A DNA stretch of 64,000 bases. Origin: SBAX01 sp964421865. Its GTDB lineage: Bacteria > Planctomycetota > Phycisphaerae > UBA1845. A model generated the notes under the pieces. It was not told where the DNA came from. It saw only the letters and a program-made list of their open reading frames with translations, and ran no database searches. This document shows, piece after piece, positions 16,592 through 27,033 of the stretch; positions within the stretch are counted from its first letter, which is position 1, and each line of letters begins with the position of its first letter. The position numbers and the translations under genes were made by a program. Location: the NCBI GenBank assembly GCA_964421865.1, contig CAYQZH010000001.1, positions 9,208 through 73,207 on the forward strand, given 5' to 3'.

Positions 16592-17059
16592 GGGTACTTC
16601 CTCCTTCTTCTCTTGATTGCACCGCCCTAGGCGGACGCCCCGGCCTCAAGACTCCCCACGAGACTGTCTGCCGGGGCCCGGTAGTCCACCGGACGCCACC
16701 GCAAGGACGCTGCCTTTTGTTTCCGGCCTCGTGGCGCTCCACACGGAGCGCGAGTCATTAATAGCAGATCGCGTGCCAGGACCATCCGTGCGCCGGGCGA
16801 ACGCGGTCAGAATGCGCGCAAGTTCCGCAAATTGCAGGCGTTACGCTTCGCAGCGCGTTTCGCATCACGCGCCGTTCGACCCGAATGGGCCGACCCATGT
16901 GGGCTTCCGTGCCCGCCCGACCGTGCGCGCTGGGCTTAGGGCACCATACCTGGACCGTACGAAATGGCGACTCCCTTCGCCTCCCCTATTTGAGCCGCGC
17001 TCACGCTCCACACACCCCTCCGCATGTACGGCTCGCCGGCGATACCCGCGAGCGCTCGA
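16592..17059. other. Intergenic stretch between tssC and hcp
   Basis: 468 bases with no convincing gene on either strand; the frames that cross it have Arg/Pro/Thr-rich sequence without domains. It is the longest gap inside the T6SS cluster and lies upstream of hcp, whose product is needed in large amounts, so an internal promoter or processed leader could be here. I saw no good -35/-10 pair and no sigma-54 TGGCAC-N5-TTGC pair. Confidence 0.5.
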
Positions 17060-18553
17060 TCATTTGCCCGGCGGCGGGTCGAACTGACCGACCATCGACA
17101 GTTGCACCTCCACACCCTTTAGCTTGAAGTGCGGGATCATCTGGATTTCCGACTTGAACATTCCCGGCTTGCCCGGCACCGGTTCCGCGGTGACCTGCAC
17201 TTCCTTAAGGGGGTATTTCGCCGCGAGTTGATCGTCCAGAGTCCCCTGGCGAACGTATTGTTTGAGCCATTTGTTGATCTCCCCAACCATCTTCTCCGCG
17301 TCCATCACCCGCCCCATGTTTTCGCGCCAGATGACTTTGAGATAGTGGGCCAGGCGGCAGGAGATCATCAAGTACGGCAACGCCATGCCCAATCTCGCCC
17401 GGGTCTCGTCTTCCTTGCCTTCGGCGGTGTCGGGAAACTTGCCCACGCGCTTGGCCGACGGGGCGTCGAAAAACGCGGCGTTGTCCGAATCCTTGCGCAT
17501 CACCAGAGGGATGAACCCGAAGTTGCACAGGTCCACGTCGACGTCCTCGGAGATGAGCGTCTCGGTCGGAATCTTGGTCTGGTACTTTCCCATGGACTCA
17601 TATTGGTGCAGCGGCAGATTCGGCACGGTGCCGCCGCTGGTCGGCCCGACCACGGAGTTGTACCAGCCGTAATTCGCGAAGCTCTCGGTCATCCGTCCGG
17701 CCATGGCGAACGCGGCGTTGGCCCACAAGTACTTATCGTGCGTCTCGACGCGCACGTCCTCCTCGAACCGGAAGTCCTTGACGTCCTGATCCTCGAGCGT
17801 GTAGGGCTTGCGGAGCAGGAAACGCGGCATACACAGCCCGATGTAGCGGGCGTCGTCGGATTCGCGGAAGGAGTTCCACTTCGTGTACTGCGGCTGCTCG
17901 AAGATCTCGTACATCTCCGACCACTTCAACACTCCCGAAAAATCCTCCTCCTTCTTCCCGAACATGGTCGCATCCACGCTGCCCAAGAACGGCGCCTTCG
18001 CCACCGCCGCGACCCGCGAAATCTCGGTGAGCAGTTCCACGTCGGGCGTGGTCTGGTTGAAGGAGTAGTTGGAGACCATCAGGCCGAAGGGCTTACCGCC
18101 GAACGTATTGAACTGATCGCGGTAGACCGTGCGGAACAGACCGGATTTCTGCCAATCGGGGCTGTCGTGGAAGTCGTCCAGCAGGTCCTGCTTGGCCGAG
18201 TTGAGCAGCTCGACACGGATGTTCGCCCGAAACTCCGTGTTGTCCACGTGGTACTTCAGGCTCCGCCACGCCGACTCCAGGGCCTGAAAGTCCTTGTGAT
18301 GGAGAATCTCGTTGATCTGCGCGCTGAGCTGCTGATCCGTCTCGGCGATGAAGTCGTCGACGACTTGTTTGTTGATCGTCAGATGGTCGAGGTCCAGTCC
18401 CCCGGCCTTCTGAACGATGACGGCGATGCCCCGCCGGTACAGATCGCGGTATTCGTTGTCCAGGTCCCAACTGTCGATCAGGGTGTCGACGGCGCTCGTA
18501 TCGACAGCTCCTGCCGCCGCCGGGGCGGCGGCCTGTTGCGGTCGTTCTGCCAT
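17060..18553 (-). CDS. tssC: T6SS sheath large subunit TssC (VipB)
   Basis: 497 residues from the ATG at 18551-18553 (MAERPQQAAAP), with AGGGAG upstream; the frame is open for 13 further codons without support. Recognised by the conserved EVP_N/DUF877 blocks: QLSAQINEILHHKDFQALES, AWRSLKYHVDNTEF, FGLMVSNYSFNQTTPDVELL, FMPRFLLRKPYT-like CMPRFLLRKPYTLED, and the C-terminal beta-strand LKGVEVQLSMVGQFDPP. TssB-TssC heterodimers form the contractile sheath around Hcp. Adjacent to tssB as in nearly all T6SS clusters. Confidence 0.97.
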   Translation of the reverse strand: MAERPQQAAAPAAAGAVDTSAVDTLIDSWDLDNEYRDLYRRGIAVIVQKAGGLDLDHLTINKQVVDDFIAETDQQLSAQINEILHHKDFQALESAWRSLKYHVDNTEFRANIRVELLNSAKQDLLDDFHDSPDWQKSGLFRTVYRDQFNTFGGKPFGLMVSNYSFNQTTPDVELLTEISRVAAVAKAPFLGSVDATMFGKKEEDFSGVLKWSEMYEIFEQPQYTKWNSFRESDDARYIGLCMPRFLLRKPYTLEDQDVKDFRFEEDVRVETHDKYLWANAAFAMAGRMTESFANYGWYNSVVGPTSGGTVPNLPLHQYESMGKYQTKIPTETLISEDVDVDLCNFGFIPLVMRKDSDNAAFFDAPSAKRVGKFPDTAEGKEDETRARLGMALPYLMISCRLAHYLKVIWRENMGRVMDAEKMVGEINKWLKQYVRQGTLDDQLAAKYPLKEVQVTAEPVPGKPGMFKSEIQMIPHFKLKGVEVQLSMVGQFDPPPGK

Positions 18554-18619
18554 TCCTGTTTTCTCCCTTGCAAATGCCTCACGCGCCGACAATTCGACGC
18601 GCAGTTCACCCTTACCGTG

Positions 18620-19132
18620 TTATGATCCCTGCGCCGGCGTGCCCGAGGAGGGCGTTTGGCCCGAGGGACTGGCGATCATCGCCAGAATGCCATCGCGCGT
18701 CGCCGGATCCTTGATCGCTTTGAGCAGTTCGCCCTGGATCGCCTTCTCTCCCATCTTGGGGCGCAGCGCCTTCATCGCTTCACGAAACTCCAAAAGGTTG
18801 CGAAGCTGCGGCACCTGGCGGGCGATCGACTCCGGACGAAAATCCTTCAGCGTGTTGAACTTCAACGACACCGGCATCTCACCCGTACCGCTGACGCGGT
18901 CCGGCACGTTGACATCCAGGGACAAGTTGAAACTCTGCATCACTGCGTCGAAGTTCGACTTGTTGATGTCGATCGGCTTGCGGTCGTAGATCGGGCGGTT
19001 GTCCTTCTTGAGCGTGAAGTCGCCCATCACCAGCACGCGGAAGGGGAGTTCCGGCTCCATTTTGCCGCGCAGCGCATCCGAGATGACGATGTTCACCCGC
19101 GACTCGCGAGCTTTGGAAGGTCCCTTGGCCAT
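18620..19132 (-). CDS. tssB: T6SS sheath small subunit TssB (VipA)
   Basis: 170 residues, family-typical. Conserved strands ESRVNIVISDALRG, LPFRVLVMGDFTLK, RKPIDINKSNFDAVMQSF and SLKFNTLKDFRPESIARQVP mark TssB (ImpB/DUF770). It has a short Ser/Gly/Pro-rich tail. It is the interlocking partner of TssC, whose gene follows 66 bases downstream. The start ATG lies in a region with AGGGAGAC upstream on the coding strand. Confidence 0.97.
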   Translation of the reverse strand: MAKGPSKARESRVNIVISDALRGKMEPELPFRVLVMGDFTLKKDNRPIYDRKPIDINKSNFDAVMQSFNLSLDVNVPDRVSGTGEMPVSLKFNTLKDFRPESIARQVPQLRNLLEFREAMKALRPKMGEKAIQGELLKAIKDPATRDGILAMIASPSGQTPSSGTPAQGS

Positions 19133-19295
19133 AAATCTAGTCTCCCTTCATCAAACGCCTTGACCGACAACGAGCACGGGGATTGATCATCGCCGATCTT
19201 CGTCGCGCAATCCACCCGGACCCGACTCACGAATTACTCTGAACCGTCCACCCTTTCGCTCCCGGCGCGCCGGGACTCCTGCCCCGCCGGTCGCC

Positions 19296-20843
19296 TTACG
19301 ATCCGCTCGAGGGCTCCGTGACCAGGGCCGCCAGCGGATCCAATCGGCACAGGCTCGCGAACGACTCGCGGACCCGCTGAACGGCCTCCGGCGCCGGCGT
19401 CTTCTCCTTCAGGGTCAGCGATTTCCGGCACCGGTAGAGAGTCTGCGCCAGCGACACGGCAAGCGTCGGCTCCCACTCCTCAATCTGATAGCGCTGAATC
19501 TCTTCGTAGCACTCCTCCAGGAGAGGCGCCGCGAGTTGCAGGCATTGGGCGTCGAAACACAGTTGCGCCATCCCCAGACGCCACAGGAACCGGTCACGCC
19601 GCTGCGTGCAACCGACCAGCCCTTGCTGGAGGACCTGCAGGGCTTCCTTCAACTTTCCCGCCCCCGCCAGTTTCCGCGCTGCAACGGACGCCTCCGACAG
19701 CTTCCCGTTGTTCGTGGCTCCGCCCGCGGAAACGCTTGGCCCGCCGCGATTCAGGGCGAGCTCGCTTTCCAGCCACATTCTCGTTTCGCCCGAACACAAG
19801 GGCGTTCCGTTGCGAAACCGGAGCTCGAACACGCCCTCGCCGAGACGACGGAACAGCATCGCCGTCAGGCCCATGACGACTTCGCGGGCGGGGTCGAACT
19901 TCGCCCCCAGCCGCGCCATGGCCACGCACGCGTAGCGCTGCACATCGAGCCAGAGGGGATCACCCGAGCGGAACGCCGCCTCGGCGCCGTTCAGGAGGTG
20001 CTCCCACAGGGCATTCTTCTGTTGGTGAGCCAAGGCGTCAACCGCGGACGCCTCCGGCGGCTCGATTTGGACCTTTCCCGCCTCCGATGCGGGAAGCGCG
20101 AGGGTCGACCACTTCAGGATCCGCACGATCGCATACGGGATCGGATCGGCTGGGTCCGTTTTGCGAAGGAACGTACAAGCTGAGAGAATCGAGCCGAGCG
20201 CGCTCTTCGTATCCCCTATGTCGCCGACCGCGGAACCCGGCCCGCTCGGCGAGGCCCCCGTCGACGTCGCGCCGGCCGGCCTCGGACGCTTGGCCGCCAG
20301 CTCCTTCAGCCCGCGAAGAAACTTATCGAGCTCCGGCGGGTCGTCAGGCATCCGCTGCTTCAAGGCACGGGAGAGCGACTCCGCCTTGCCCACGCAGACG
20401 TCGATCGCGTCAAAATCCGCCCCCTGCGGCGGATGATCGCGAAACCACCCGTGGTCGGTGAACCGGCTTCCCAACGCTTCGATGCGCGCCTTCCGCCGAC
20501 GGGCGCGAGGAGGGTAACAATTCTCCCAGAAGGTTTCGACCAGATTCGTCAACATCCCCAGCGCCGCCGCGAGCCCGGCGTAGGTGTAACGTTGGAAGAG
20601 CGCATGCCCCAGTGCGGCGGCGATCTCCACGTCCTTGGATTTATCGCGGAGCACGTTGACTGCGGATTGCTCGAGGAGTTGCCAGTCCGGCGGGTCGCTA
20701 GTGTCAATCCGGTCGGCCTTGACCAACTCCGACATCACGGACAGATAGTCCGCATCCGTACTCACGTCGGCACCCGTTGGGGCGTCGCCGGGTATGGGGT
20801 TGCTCCCCAGTTCGAGGACTTGGCTGAGTTCCGTCGGCGACAT
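19296..20843 (-). CDS. tssA: T6SS assembly protein TssA (ImpA N-terminal domain)
   Basis: 515 residues. The N-terminus has the ImpA_N signature (PTGADVSTDADYLSVMSELV, DWQLLEQSAVNVLRDKSKDV, AGLAAALGMLTNLVETFWEN). The C-terminal part (SEASVAARKLAGAGKLKEAL ... FLWRLGMAQLCFDAQ) is helical and of the VasJ-like type rather than the short TssA1 ring domain, an assignment I hold loosely. TssA primes baseplate assembly and caps or anchors the growing tail. It is encoded directly upstream of tssB. Confidence 0.92.
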   Translation of the reverse strand: MSPTELSQVLELGSNPIPGDAPTGADVSTDADYLSVMSELVKADRIDTSDPPDWQLLEQSAVNVLRDKSKDVEIAAALGHALFQRYTYAGLAAALGMLTNLVETFWENCYPPRARRRKARIEALGSRFTDHGWFRDHPPQGADFDAIDVCVGKAESLSRALKQRMPDDPPELDKFLRGLKELAAKRPRPAGATSTGASPSGPGSAVGDIGDTKSALGSILSACTFLRKTDPADPIPYAIVRILKWSTLALPASEAGKVQIEPPEASAVDALAHQQKNALWEHLLNGAEAAFRSGDPLWLDVQRYACVAMARLGAKFDPAREVVMGLTAMLFRRLGEGVFELRFRNGTPLCSGETRMWLESELALNRGGPSVSAGGATNNGKLSEASVAARKLAGAGKLKEALQVLQQGLVGCTQRRDRFLWRLGMAQLCFDAQCLQLAAPLLEECYEEIQRYQIEEWEPTLAVSLAQTLYRCRKSLTLKEKTPAPEAVQRVRESFASLCRLDPLAALVTEPSSGS

Positions 20844-21066
20844 CCGCTACCCCCGGGCGATCGAGAATGGACTCCCGCGGTCCGCCCGCAATGCTCGGTC
20901 CGGCCTTTGGAGACTGATTCGCACGGGCAGCGCGACATCTCACGATGGCGCCCGGCCCGCTTGCTCGTCCCAAACGACGACCGAATCCGCCCTACTCGCG
21001 ACGTCCCGATGCGTCCCCTGTGCCGGTACGGCGGAGTTTGCCAGGATACCTACCCGGGGTTGGAAG

Positions 21067-22086
21067 TCAAGTGAGGGTGGCCGGCCGTGACACGAAGTCC
21101 GTCCATGTAGCCGGAAGACAGGTTCCAACGGGAATTCCGCCCACTTTCTCCGCCGCTTCACCGGGCGTCGAGTCGACCTTCAGGCCCCTCAGGTCCTCGA
21201 CGTACGGAAGCGTACGCCCGAGGGAGGTGACGAGCAGGAAATCGTCGGCGACAAGCTCCCGCGCGATCACCCCGAGGACCCCGCTTTCCCCCTCGGGATC
21301 ACCGACGACCACCAACGAAAGAAACTTACGGCGGAGGTCGAAACGCCGCTCCAGCCAATGAATCCAGCCCGCGATCTGTGCGTCCAGGAACGACCCCATC
21401 ACCAGCGGAAGGATGACCGTGGCCTCAAAGCGGGAGCCGGTGTGCTTCGCCAGATTCTCCCCCCAACACGCCACCGCCCGCTCCCATGCCTCCCAATCAC
21501 CCGCGGAAAGCCCGCCGCGAGTTTTCCCAAACCACTCCCCGAACGGCATTTCTTTCCCCGCAGACAGCCACGATTCGTCGCTCGAACCGCCACAAACTCC
21601 GGCGAGGTCCACCTCTCGCTCACCGAACGTCGCCTCAAACCGTCCGGGCGAGTTCAAGAAGCGCGGCACCTCCCTTCGCAAGGCAATCAAGTCCCGGATC
21701 ACGCGTGCCGCCGGAACCACTCGATCACTCGTCGGACCAGGCCAAGAGGCGGACGGAACCCCCGCATAGAAGCACATGGGAAACGGGCGACCTCGAAGAT
21801 CCCCCCCATAGTCCAGCACCGACACGAACACCGTCATCCGCGACCGCGGCAAGCGCAGGGCGCAGGCCGCGACCGGAAGCCGCTCCCGGGGCTTTCCCGA
21901 CCCGGCGATGCGACTACGGTAAAGCTCAAACCCCTTGAGCACCCATTCGGTGAACTCGACCGTCCAGGCCTCGTCCGTCCCGGAACTATAGTAGTCCGGG
22001 TAGGTCGGGAGCTTGCCGAACCAGCGTATCCGCGGATCGGCTCTCAGCTTGTGCGTTTTCGACGTGAACAGATCCTTCAGCGGCAT
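21067..22086 (-). CDS. tagF: T6SS-associated protein TagF (ImpM/DUF2094)
   Basis: 339 residues. The N-terminus has RWFGKLPTYPDYYSSGTDEA, a variant of the G-K-L-P-x-x-G-D-F/Y motif that starts TagF proteins, followed by FTEWVLKGFE and LRLPRSRMTVFVSVLDYGGD, with the R-G-R-P-F-P block. In Pseudomonas and Agrobacterium TagF is a post-translational repressor of T6SS assembly that acts alongside the PpkA/PppA/Fha phosphorylation pathway. Here no Fha or PppA is visible, but a giant degenerate kinase is encoded at the other end of the cluster. A ribosome site GAGG lies seven bases before the ATG. Confidence 0.88.
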   Translation of the reverse strand: MPLKDLFTSKTHKLRADPRIRWFGKLPTYPDYYSSGTDEAWTVEFTEWVLKGFELYRSRIAGSGKPRERLPVAACALRLPRSRMTVFVSVLDYGGDLRGRPFPMCFYAGVPSASWPGPTSDRVVPAARVIRDLIALRREVPRFLNSPGRFEATFGEREVDLAGVCGGSSDESWLSAGKEMPFGEWFGKTRGGLSAGDWEAWERAVACWGENLAKHTGSRFEATVILPLVMGSFLDAQIAGWIHWLERRFDLRRKFLSLVVVGDPEGESGVLGVIARELVADDFLLVTSLGRTLPYVEDLRGLKVDSTPGEAAEKVGGIPVGTCLPATWTDFVSRPATLT

Positions 22087-22311
22087 CCGTTACCTCGCGA
22101 CCCGTGGCAAACACCCAACTACCGCGTCGGTCGAGCCCCCGGCCCAGGCGTGCTTCCCCGGCACATCGTTCGAGGTCCGCCAAGCCGCATTCTGCCCATA
22201 ACGTCCAACGTCGGGTCAAGACCCGGAAGCCGGGTCGGCGTTAGTCTTATTCAGGGCGCTCACCGACGGCACTCCGTCACGCACCTCGCCAGCTCGAACG
22301 TCGCGGAAGTC

Positions 22312-25300
22312 TCAACCCGGCCCGGCGGAAACGTCATCCCACTTCGGCGGCTCGGGCGTTTTCACCGGTTCAAGTTTTGGGATCGGCTCCGGCAGCCGCG
22401 TCTTGCCAAAATCGAACCGGAGTACCGCCCCGTACGCCTCCGGTTTCGCTCCTCCAACCTCGGCGTCGAACCCATGAACGACGTACCATGTTTTTCGGTC
22501 GTCTTTCGCCTTGCCGTATCTCTGTAAATACGCACAGAGCGCCAACGCCGAGTCTTCACCCAGCTTTTGCAGCTTGGTCTTCTCGACCAAATGGATGACC
22601 TTGGAGGAATCCTTCGCGTTCTTTGTGTCGGACGACTTCTGTTCGCTTCTTGCGTTGATGGAAACCAACCAATCGCCGCTCAGTTCCTTGAAGTTCCAGG
22701 TTATTTTCGAGTCGTCCCAGTGTTGCGATTCGCACGAGAAGTCGAGTTGCCCTCTCCCTCCCAGTTGCAGCTTGATCGAGTCCGCCACGTCACGGCAATA
22801 ACTCTTGATGTTCTGAGGCCATCCCCCGCCGGGCGCTTGCCCGACGGAGCACGGGACTACGGTCACGTCTACCGTGTCGGCTTTCAGAAACTCCTGCCAA
22901 CGGGAACACGCCGTGTAGAACGCCTGGCGGTTCTTGTATCCGGGGGGGGCCTCACCTTTCCCCAGCCCGCTTTCCAGCTTCTCGAACGCAACCCGAGTCT
23001 TCTCCACCTCTCTGAGGAGATTCTTGAACTTCTCGTACTGCACCGTGGCCAACGGGTTGGGCGCCAGTTTCTCTTCTACTAGAAAAGGCCATCCCGACGC
23101 CGGGTCAGGCTTTAGATTCCCAAGCTCCGCGCCCTGCGTTGCAATCAGCAGCTCCGTCAAGCGGGCGTCCAACAGCTTTCCCGCCCAGCGTTCGAACTCC
23201 AGCAGTTCCTTGGTCAGCCGTTCATCCGTTAGACCATACTTAGTCTGAAGGTCCTCAATGCTTCCCCAGGGAATCGACTCGAATTGCTCAGGACCGCGAT
23301 CCCTTCGGTCCGCGAGGTTGTAATTCCCCTCGATTCCTCGGACCAGATTATCCCACGTCCCCTTGAAACCTGTGGCCATTACTCCCCAGGGTGTCTTGTC
23401 CGCAGCCGGAGGCGGCAATAGCCCCGTCACCCATTTTCCGGTTTTCCAGTTTTCTCCAATGACGTCGCTGAACCAACCCTGGAGATCGGTTTCGGAACGC
23501 TCCCACGCCGTCCCCTCATCCGTACAGTTCCCCATAGCGACGGATCGAACGATGTCCTGCAACGACTCAGAGAACTCCCCGGCCACTTCACGAACCAAGT
23601 TTTTGTCATCTCGCAATCTTTTCGCGAGATGTTCCCAGTTCAGCACTCCGTCTGTGAGCTTCGCAAGTTTGGTCAGCCTGCTCCCTCGATAGGCCTTGTC
23701 CCACGCTTTGACGTATGCGCGCATGTACGCCTTCATCGACTGCCGGAGGGCCGATTTGCACCGTTCCGGCAGGGACGGAGTGGCCGTGCCGCGTCCTTCC
23801 GGCAGACAGTGCTGATCGAACCGGTTCAATACGTATTCCAACCTGACGACCTCGGTGGCTCGTTCGAACAGGAACCCGGGAGTCGCGAGACGTGTAATCA
23901 TGCCGGTGGCTTCGGACCGCCGCGTCGGCTCGGAGACGGGCCGTGGAGACTTTGCCCCAGGGCGGCTGAGTTGCGGGAGCTCCAGACCTTTAGGTGATGG
24001 CAGAGGCTCAGGCGCAGTCTGCGGCGCCTGAACATCGGAGGAAACTCCCGAAGGTTTGGGAATCGTATAGGGGGAGGGCTCCGTTTTGTTCCGCTCGTCA
24101 CTGCGAACGAGTGATGCGAACCCCCACTCCTCGTCGTTCTGCGCGGCCCCCAAACGCTTGTACAACGTTCCCAGTTGGCACGTACCCGCGCCACGGTGGA
24201 CGAGATCTCCACATTCCGTGAGGAGGGTATTCAGTCCTTTCGGGTTCCATTCCGTTCCTGGGTGCTTTTCGGGCTCCTGACCGCCCGGAGTCTTCGGTTG
24301 CATATGCCGGAACAAAGCGTCGACCCACACGCCGGGAGCGCCGTCCGGCAGACAAGACCCCTCCCGCAACTTCGTGCCGCTCCATTCGGTATTCACGTCC
24401 CGGAGTACGCTCCGCACCGTGTCCCCGTCCTCTGAAAGCTTTAGTGTCCCGCTCGGTGACCCCTCTCCGCCGGGGACCCATGTCAACACGTGTTTGTGGA
24501 CGTCGTAGACGTTGCGTACGGATTTCACAAACGAAGCTTTATCTCCAAACAACGTTGCACTGTAGTCGATGGACGCCAGTCGGACCCCGCGCAGGCTGTC
24601 CCACATCGCTCGGTCGAGGTCTTCTTCGCTGAACCCGGCGAGCAAGGACTCCGACGCCGTCGCTGTTCCGCAAATCTTGCACGCTTCCGCAAGCGTTGTC
24701 CTGTATCGTCGCCAGATTTCACGCTGCTCCCATAGCGCATCCGCCAGGGGCTTAACGGCGCCTCGTTTCCAATCGAGTTCCGTCAGCGCTTTCTCAAAGC
24801 CGGCGTAGGCCGTTAGAAAGTTGTTCTGGCGCTCGGCCAATTCCTTCAACGTCGCAACTTGGTCTTGTTCCGTGGCTTTACAGGTGCTGAGTATGGCTCC
24901 ATACGTCGCGTCCACCTGCCCGCACGCCTGGAGGATGCGCATCCACTCCCGCACGGTCTCCTCGACATTCTCCTGCGAGACCGTCGCGTATCGACTCTTG
25001 AAATAATTGGAGACGTGCCGGACGGCCGCCGTGATCGTGCCGGCCGGGTCCTTGTCGGCCTCCGCAAGCAGCGCCGCGGGGTTGCGTTTCAACGGGGAGT
25101 TCGTCGCCGCCTGGGTGAAGTACCAGTCCTTCTGCGCTGCGAACTTCGGGTCCTTCGTCAGCGGGGACGAAGCCTTCACCGCTCCCATTAGCGTCTCAAA
25201 GCCGTTCGAGTCGGCGTGCGATGCGTCGCCCTGTTGCCCAACGCACGCGTACCAGCGGACGTACTCCGCGAGCGCCTCCTGATAGGCCGCGGCATCCTGC

Positions 25301-26985
25301 GCACTTCCCGTCAGTCCCGTACCCTTGTGCAGCGCGTCGCGGACTTCGCCGAGGGCCCCCTTCAGCACCTTTTCAACCAGTTTGGCTCTGATCTTCTCCA
25401 GAGACTCGCCCGGCTCCATCGGGCTGCAGACGATCCCGCAAAGAACCCGGGCGCTCCGGCGGTTCTCCCAAAGTTGATCCCGGAACCTCGCAGCCTCAGC
25501 CGCCTGGGCAGGCGCGGCGGCGGCTTTGAGGCCGCTGAAATCCGCAGCGATCTTTTGGGCCCACGCCCCAGGACCCTCGATGATTTGCCGGTATTTGATG
25601 ACGCTCCAGACGAAGCCGCTGAAGAGTAACACCGCCAGCACGCTGGTCCCGACCAGCAGCGCCCGGCTCAATCGCCGGTTGCGCACCACTTGCTGCTCGT
25701 TGCGAAACACCAGCCCGTGTTCCGGAAAGACCTTCCGCATGAGTACGTCCTTGATGAAGTGGGGGCGCTTGTGCGGATACAGGTCGTCGAGCGGGGGGAA
25801 CTGGCTGGCCGCCTCATTCCCCAACCGTTCCGTAAGGTGTTTGAGAATCAGTTCGCCTTCCTGCGTGGCACTGGTGAAATACACGCCGCGGAAGAGCAGG
25901 TTCTTCACCGCACGCGGGTTGCGAATGAAGGGGAAGAGCGTCCGAATGTAGGTCTGAAGCGGGTCGGACAGTCCGCGGAACTCCTCCGGGAAGGCGTACG
26001 CCAGCCCCAGGTCGATCTCCTCCACGTCGTCGTTCAGGCGCCGAAGGCGCAGATCGTTGAGCCGGCCGTACAGCTTGCCGAAGTCGCCCTTGAAGTTTTC
26101 CGGGTCGTACGGTTCGTTGAAGGCCCCGGGTCGAGACCAGCCGAAGACTTGGTTCTTGACCGCGATGTCGCGCTCGGCGCGGTCGAAGAACTGCATAAAG
26201 CCGAGAATCTTGTCGCACTTGGTGACGACCAGGTACGTGGCGAACGTGACCCCCAGTTTCGACTGCAGGTCGCGCAGGCGCTCGAGAGCGATATGCGCGT
26301 CGCTCTCGTGTTTTTCCGGCGGGTCCCGTAGAAGATGCTCCGTCGAAACGCAGACCAACGCCCCGTTGATCGGGTATCCCTTCCGACCCCGGGCGATGGT
26401 GTCCAGGAACGCCATCCACTCCCGACGGTCACGGTCGTCCTGAGGGTTGCACAATCGCCCGGCCATATCGACGAAAATGGCGTCCTCGGTAAACCACCAG
26501 TTGTAGTCCAACGTCCCGAGTTGGTATCCCTCCGGCTTTCCCGTGGAGAAGGTCAGGCCGCCTTCATTGACCAGCTTCGTCTTTCCGCAGCCCGAATCCC
26601 CGATGACGATGTACCAGGGCAGCTCGTACACGCTGATGCCGACGGTTTTCTTGAGCTCGCGGACGGCTTTGAAGAACTTTTCGTTGTTGGCTTTGATCTT
26701 GGCGCTGACGTCCATCGACTGCGGACCGCCTTGTCCGCCCGACGAGAGTTCGTAGTCCATCCGCGCCGCACGCCGCCGCCCGGCCCACCCGAACAGCCTG
26801 ATCACAAGCCACACGAGCAGTACCAGCGCCGCGGCAACGCCGACGATGATCAGCGTCATGTTCCGGCCGCCCAGTTGGCGCTGCAGGAGATAGAAAAGAC
26901 CGGCCATGGTCCCCAGTCCGAGGAAGCCGAGGACGAGTTTGAACTCAGGGGGAAGGGCCTTAAAGGTCTGATAGAACCGTTTCAT
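22312..26985 (-). CDS. tssM: T6SS inner-membrane complex protein TssM (IcmF)
   Basis: 1557 residues, somewhat longer than the usual 1100-1300. Two membrane helices (about 15-34 and 44-66) precede a cytoplasmic NTPase domain with Walker A GDSGCGKT at 129-136, Walker B AIFVDMAG at 169-176 and a TKCDKILGF motif. A third helix (ALLVGTSVLAVLLFSGFVW, about 445-463) leads into a large periplasmic part. The extra length includes a Pro-rich linker near residues 990-1040 (APEPLPSPKGLELPQLSRP). TssM spans the inner membrane, binds TssL in it and TssJ at the outer membrane. 48 bases separate it from tssL. Confidence 0.96.
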   Translation of the reverse strand: MKRFYQTFKALPPEFKLVLGFLGLGTMAGLFYLLQRQLGGRNMTLIIVGVAAALVLLVWLVIRLFGWAGRRRAARMDYELSSGGQGGPQSMDVSAKIKANNEKFFKAVRELKKTVGISVYELPWYIVIGDSGCGKTKLVNEGGLTFSTGKPEGYQLGTLDYNWWFTEDAIFVDMAGRLCNPQDDRDRREWMAFLDTIARGRKGYPINGALVCVSTEHLLRDPPEKHESDAHIALERLRDLQSKLGVTFATYLVVTKCDKILGFMQFFDRAERDIAVKNQVFGWSRPGAFNEPYDPENFKGDFGKLYGRLNDLRLRRLNDDVEEIDLGLAYAFPEEFRGLSDPLQTYIRTLFPFIRNPRAVKNLLFRGVYFTSATQEGELILKHLTERLGNEAASQFPPLDDLYPHKRPHFIKDVLMRKVFPEHGLVFRNEQQVVRNRRLSRALLVGTSVLAVLLFSGFVWSVIKYRQIIEGPGAWAQKIAADFSGLKAAAAPAQAAEAARFRDQLWENRRSARVLCGIVCSPMEPGESLEKIRAKLVEKVLKGALGEVRDALHKGTGLTGSAQDAAAYQEALAEYVRWYACVGQQGDASHADSNGFETLMGAVKASSPLTKDPKFAAQKDWYFTQAATNSPLKRNPAALLAEADKDPAGTITAAVRHVSNYFKSRYATVSQENVEETVREWMRILQACGQVDATYGAILSTCKATEQDQVATLKELAERQNNFLTAYAGFEKALTELDWKRGAVKPLADALWEQREIWRRYRTTLAEACKICGTATASESLLAGFSEEDLDRAMWDSLRGVRLASIDYSATLFGDKASFVKSVRNVYDVHKHVLTWVPGGEGSPSGTLKLSEDGDTVRSVLRDVNTEWSGTKLREGSCLPDGAPGVWVDALFRHMQPKTPGGQEPEKHPGTEWNPKGLNTLLTECGDLVHRGAGTCQLGTLYKRLGAAQNDEEWGFASLVRSDERNKTEPSPYTIPKPSGVSSDVQAPQTAPEPLPSPKGLELPQLSRPGAKSPRPVSEPTRRSEATGMITRLATPGFLFERATEVVRLEYVLNRFDQHCLPEGRGTATPSLPERCKSALRQSMKAYMRAYVKAWDKAYRGSRLTKLAKLTDGVLNWEHLAKRLRDDKNLVREVAGEFSESLQDIVRSVAMGNCTDEGTAWERSETDLQGWFSDVIGENWKTGKWVTGLLPPPAADKTPWGVMATGFKGTWDNLVRGIEGNYNLADRRDRGPEQFESIPWGSIEDLQTKYGLTDERLTKELLEFERWAGKLLDARLTELLIATQGAELGNLKPDPASGWPFLVEEKLAPNPLATVQYEKFKNLLREVEKTRVAFEKLESGLGKGEAPPGYKNRQAFYTACSRWQEFLKADTVDVTVVPCSVGQAPGGGWPQNIKSYCRDVADSIKLQLGGRGQLDFSCESQHWDDSKITWNFKELSGDWLVSINARSEQKSSDTKNAKDSSKVIHLVEKTKLQKLGEDSALALCAYLQRYGKAKDDRKTWYVVHGFDAEVGGAKPEAYGAVLRFDFGKTRLPEPIPKLEPVKTPEPPKWDDVSAGPG

Positions 26986-27033
26986 GGTTACGCTCTGCGG
27001 CGCGTCGGCTTCCCGCGCTCCGCCGGTGTACCG

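Noticed and set aside
16592..17059. Sigma-54 promoter before hcp
   Set aside because: No TGGCAC-N5-TTGC type pair at proper spacing was found on the minus strand, so a link with the sigma-54 activator at 48058 is not supported.
17129..18625. A 498-codon open frame on plus opposite tssC
   Set aside because: Antisense shadow of tssC with low-complexity Val/Leu/Arg composition and no domain.
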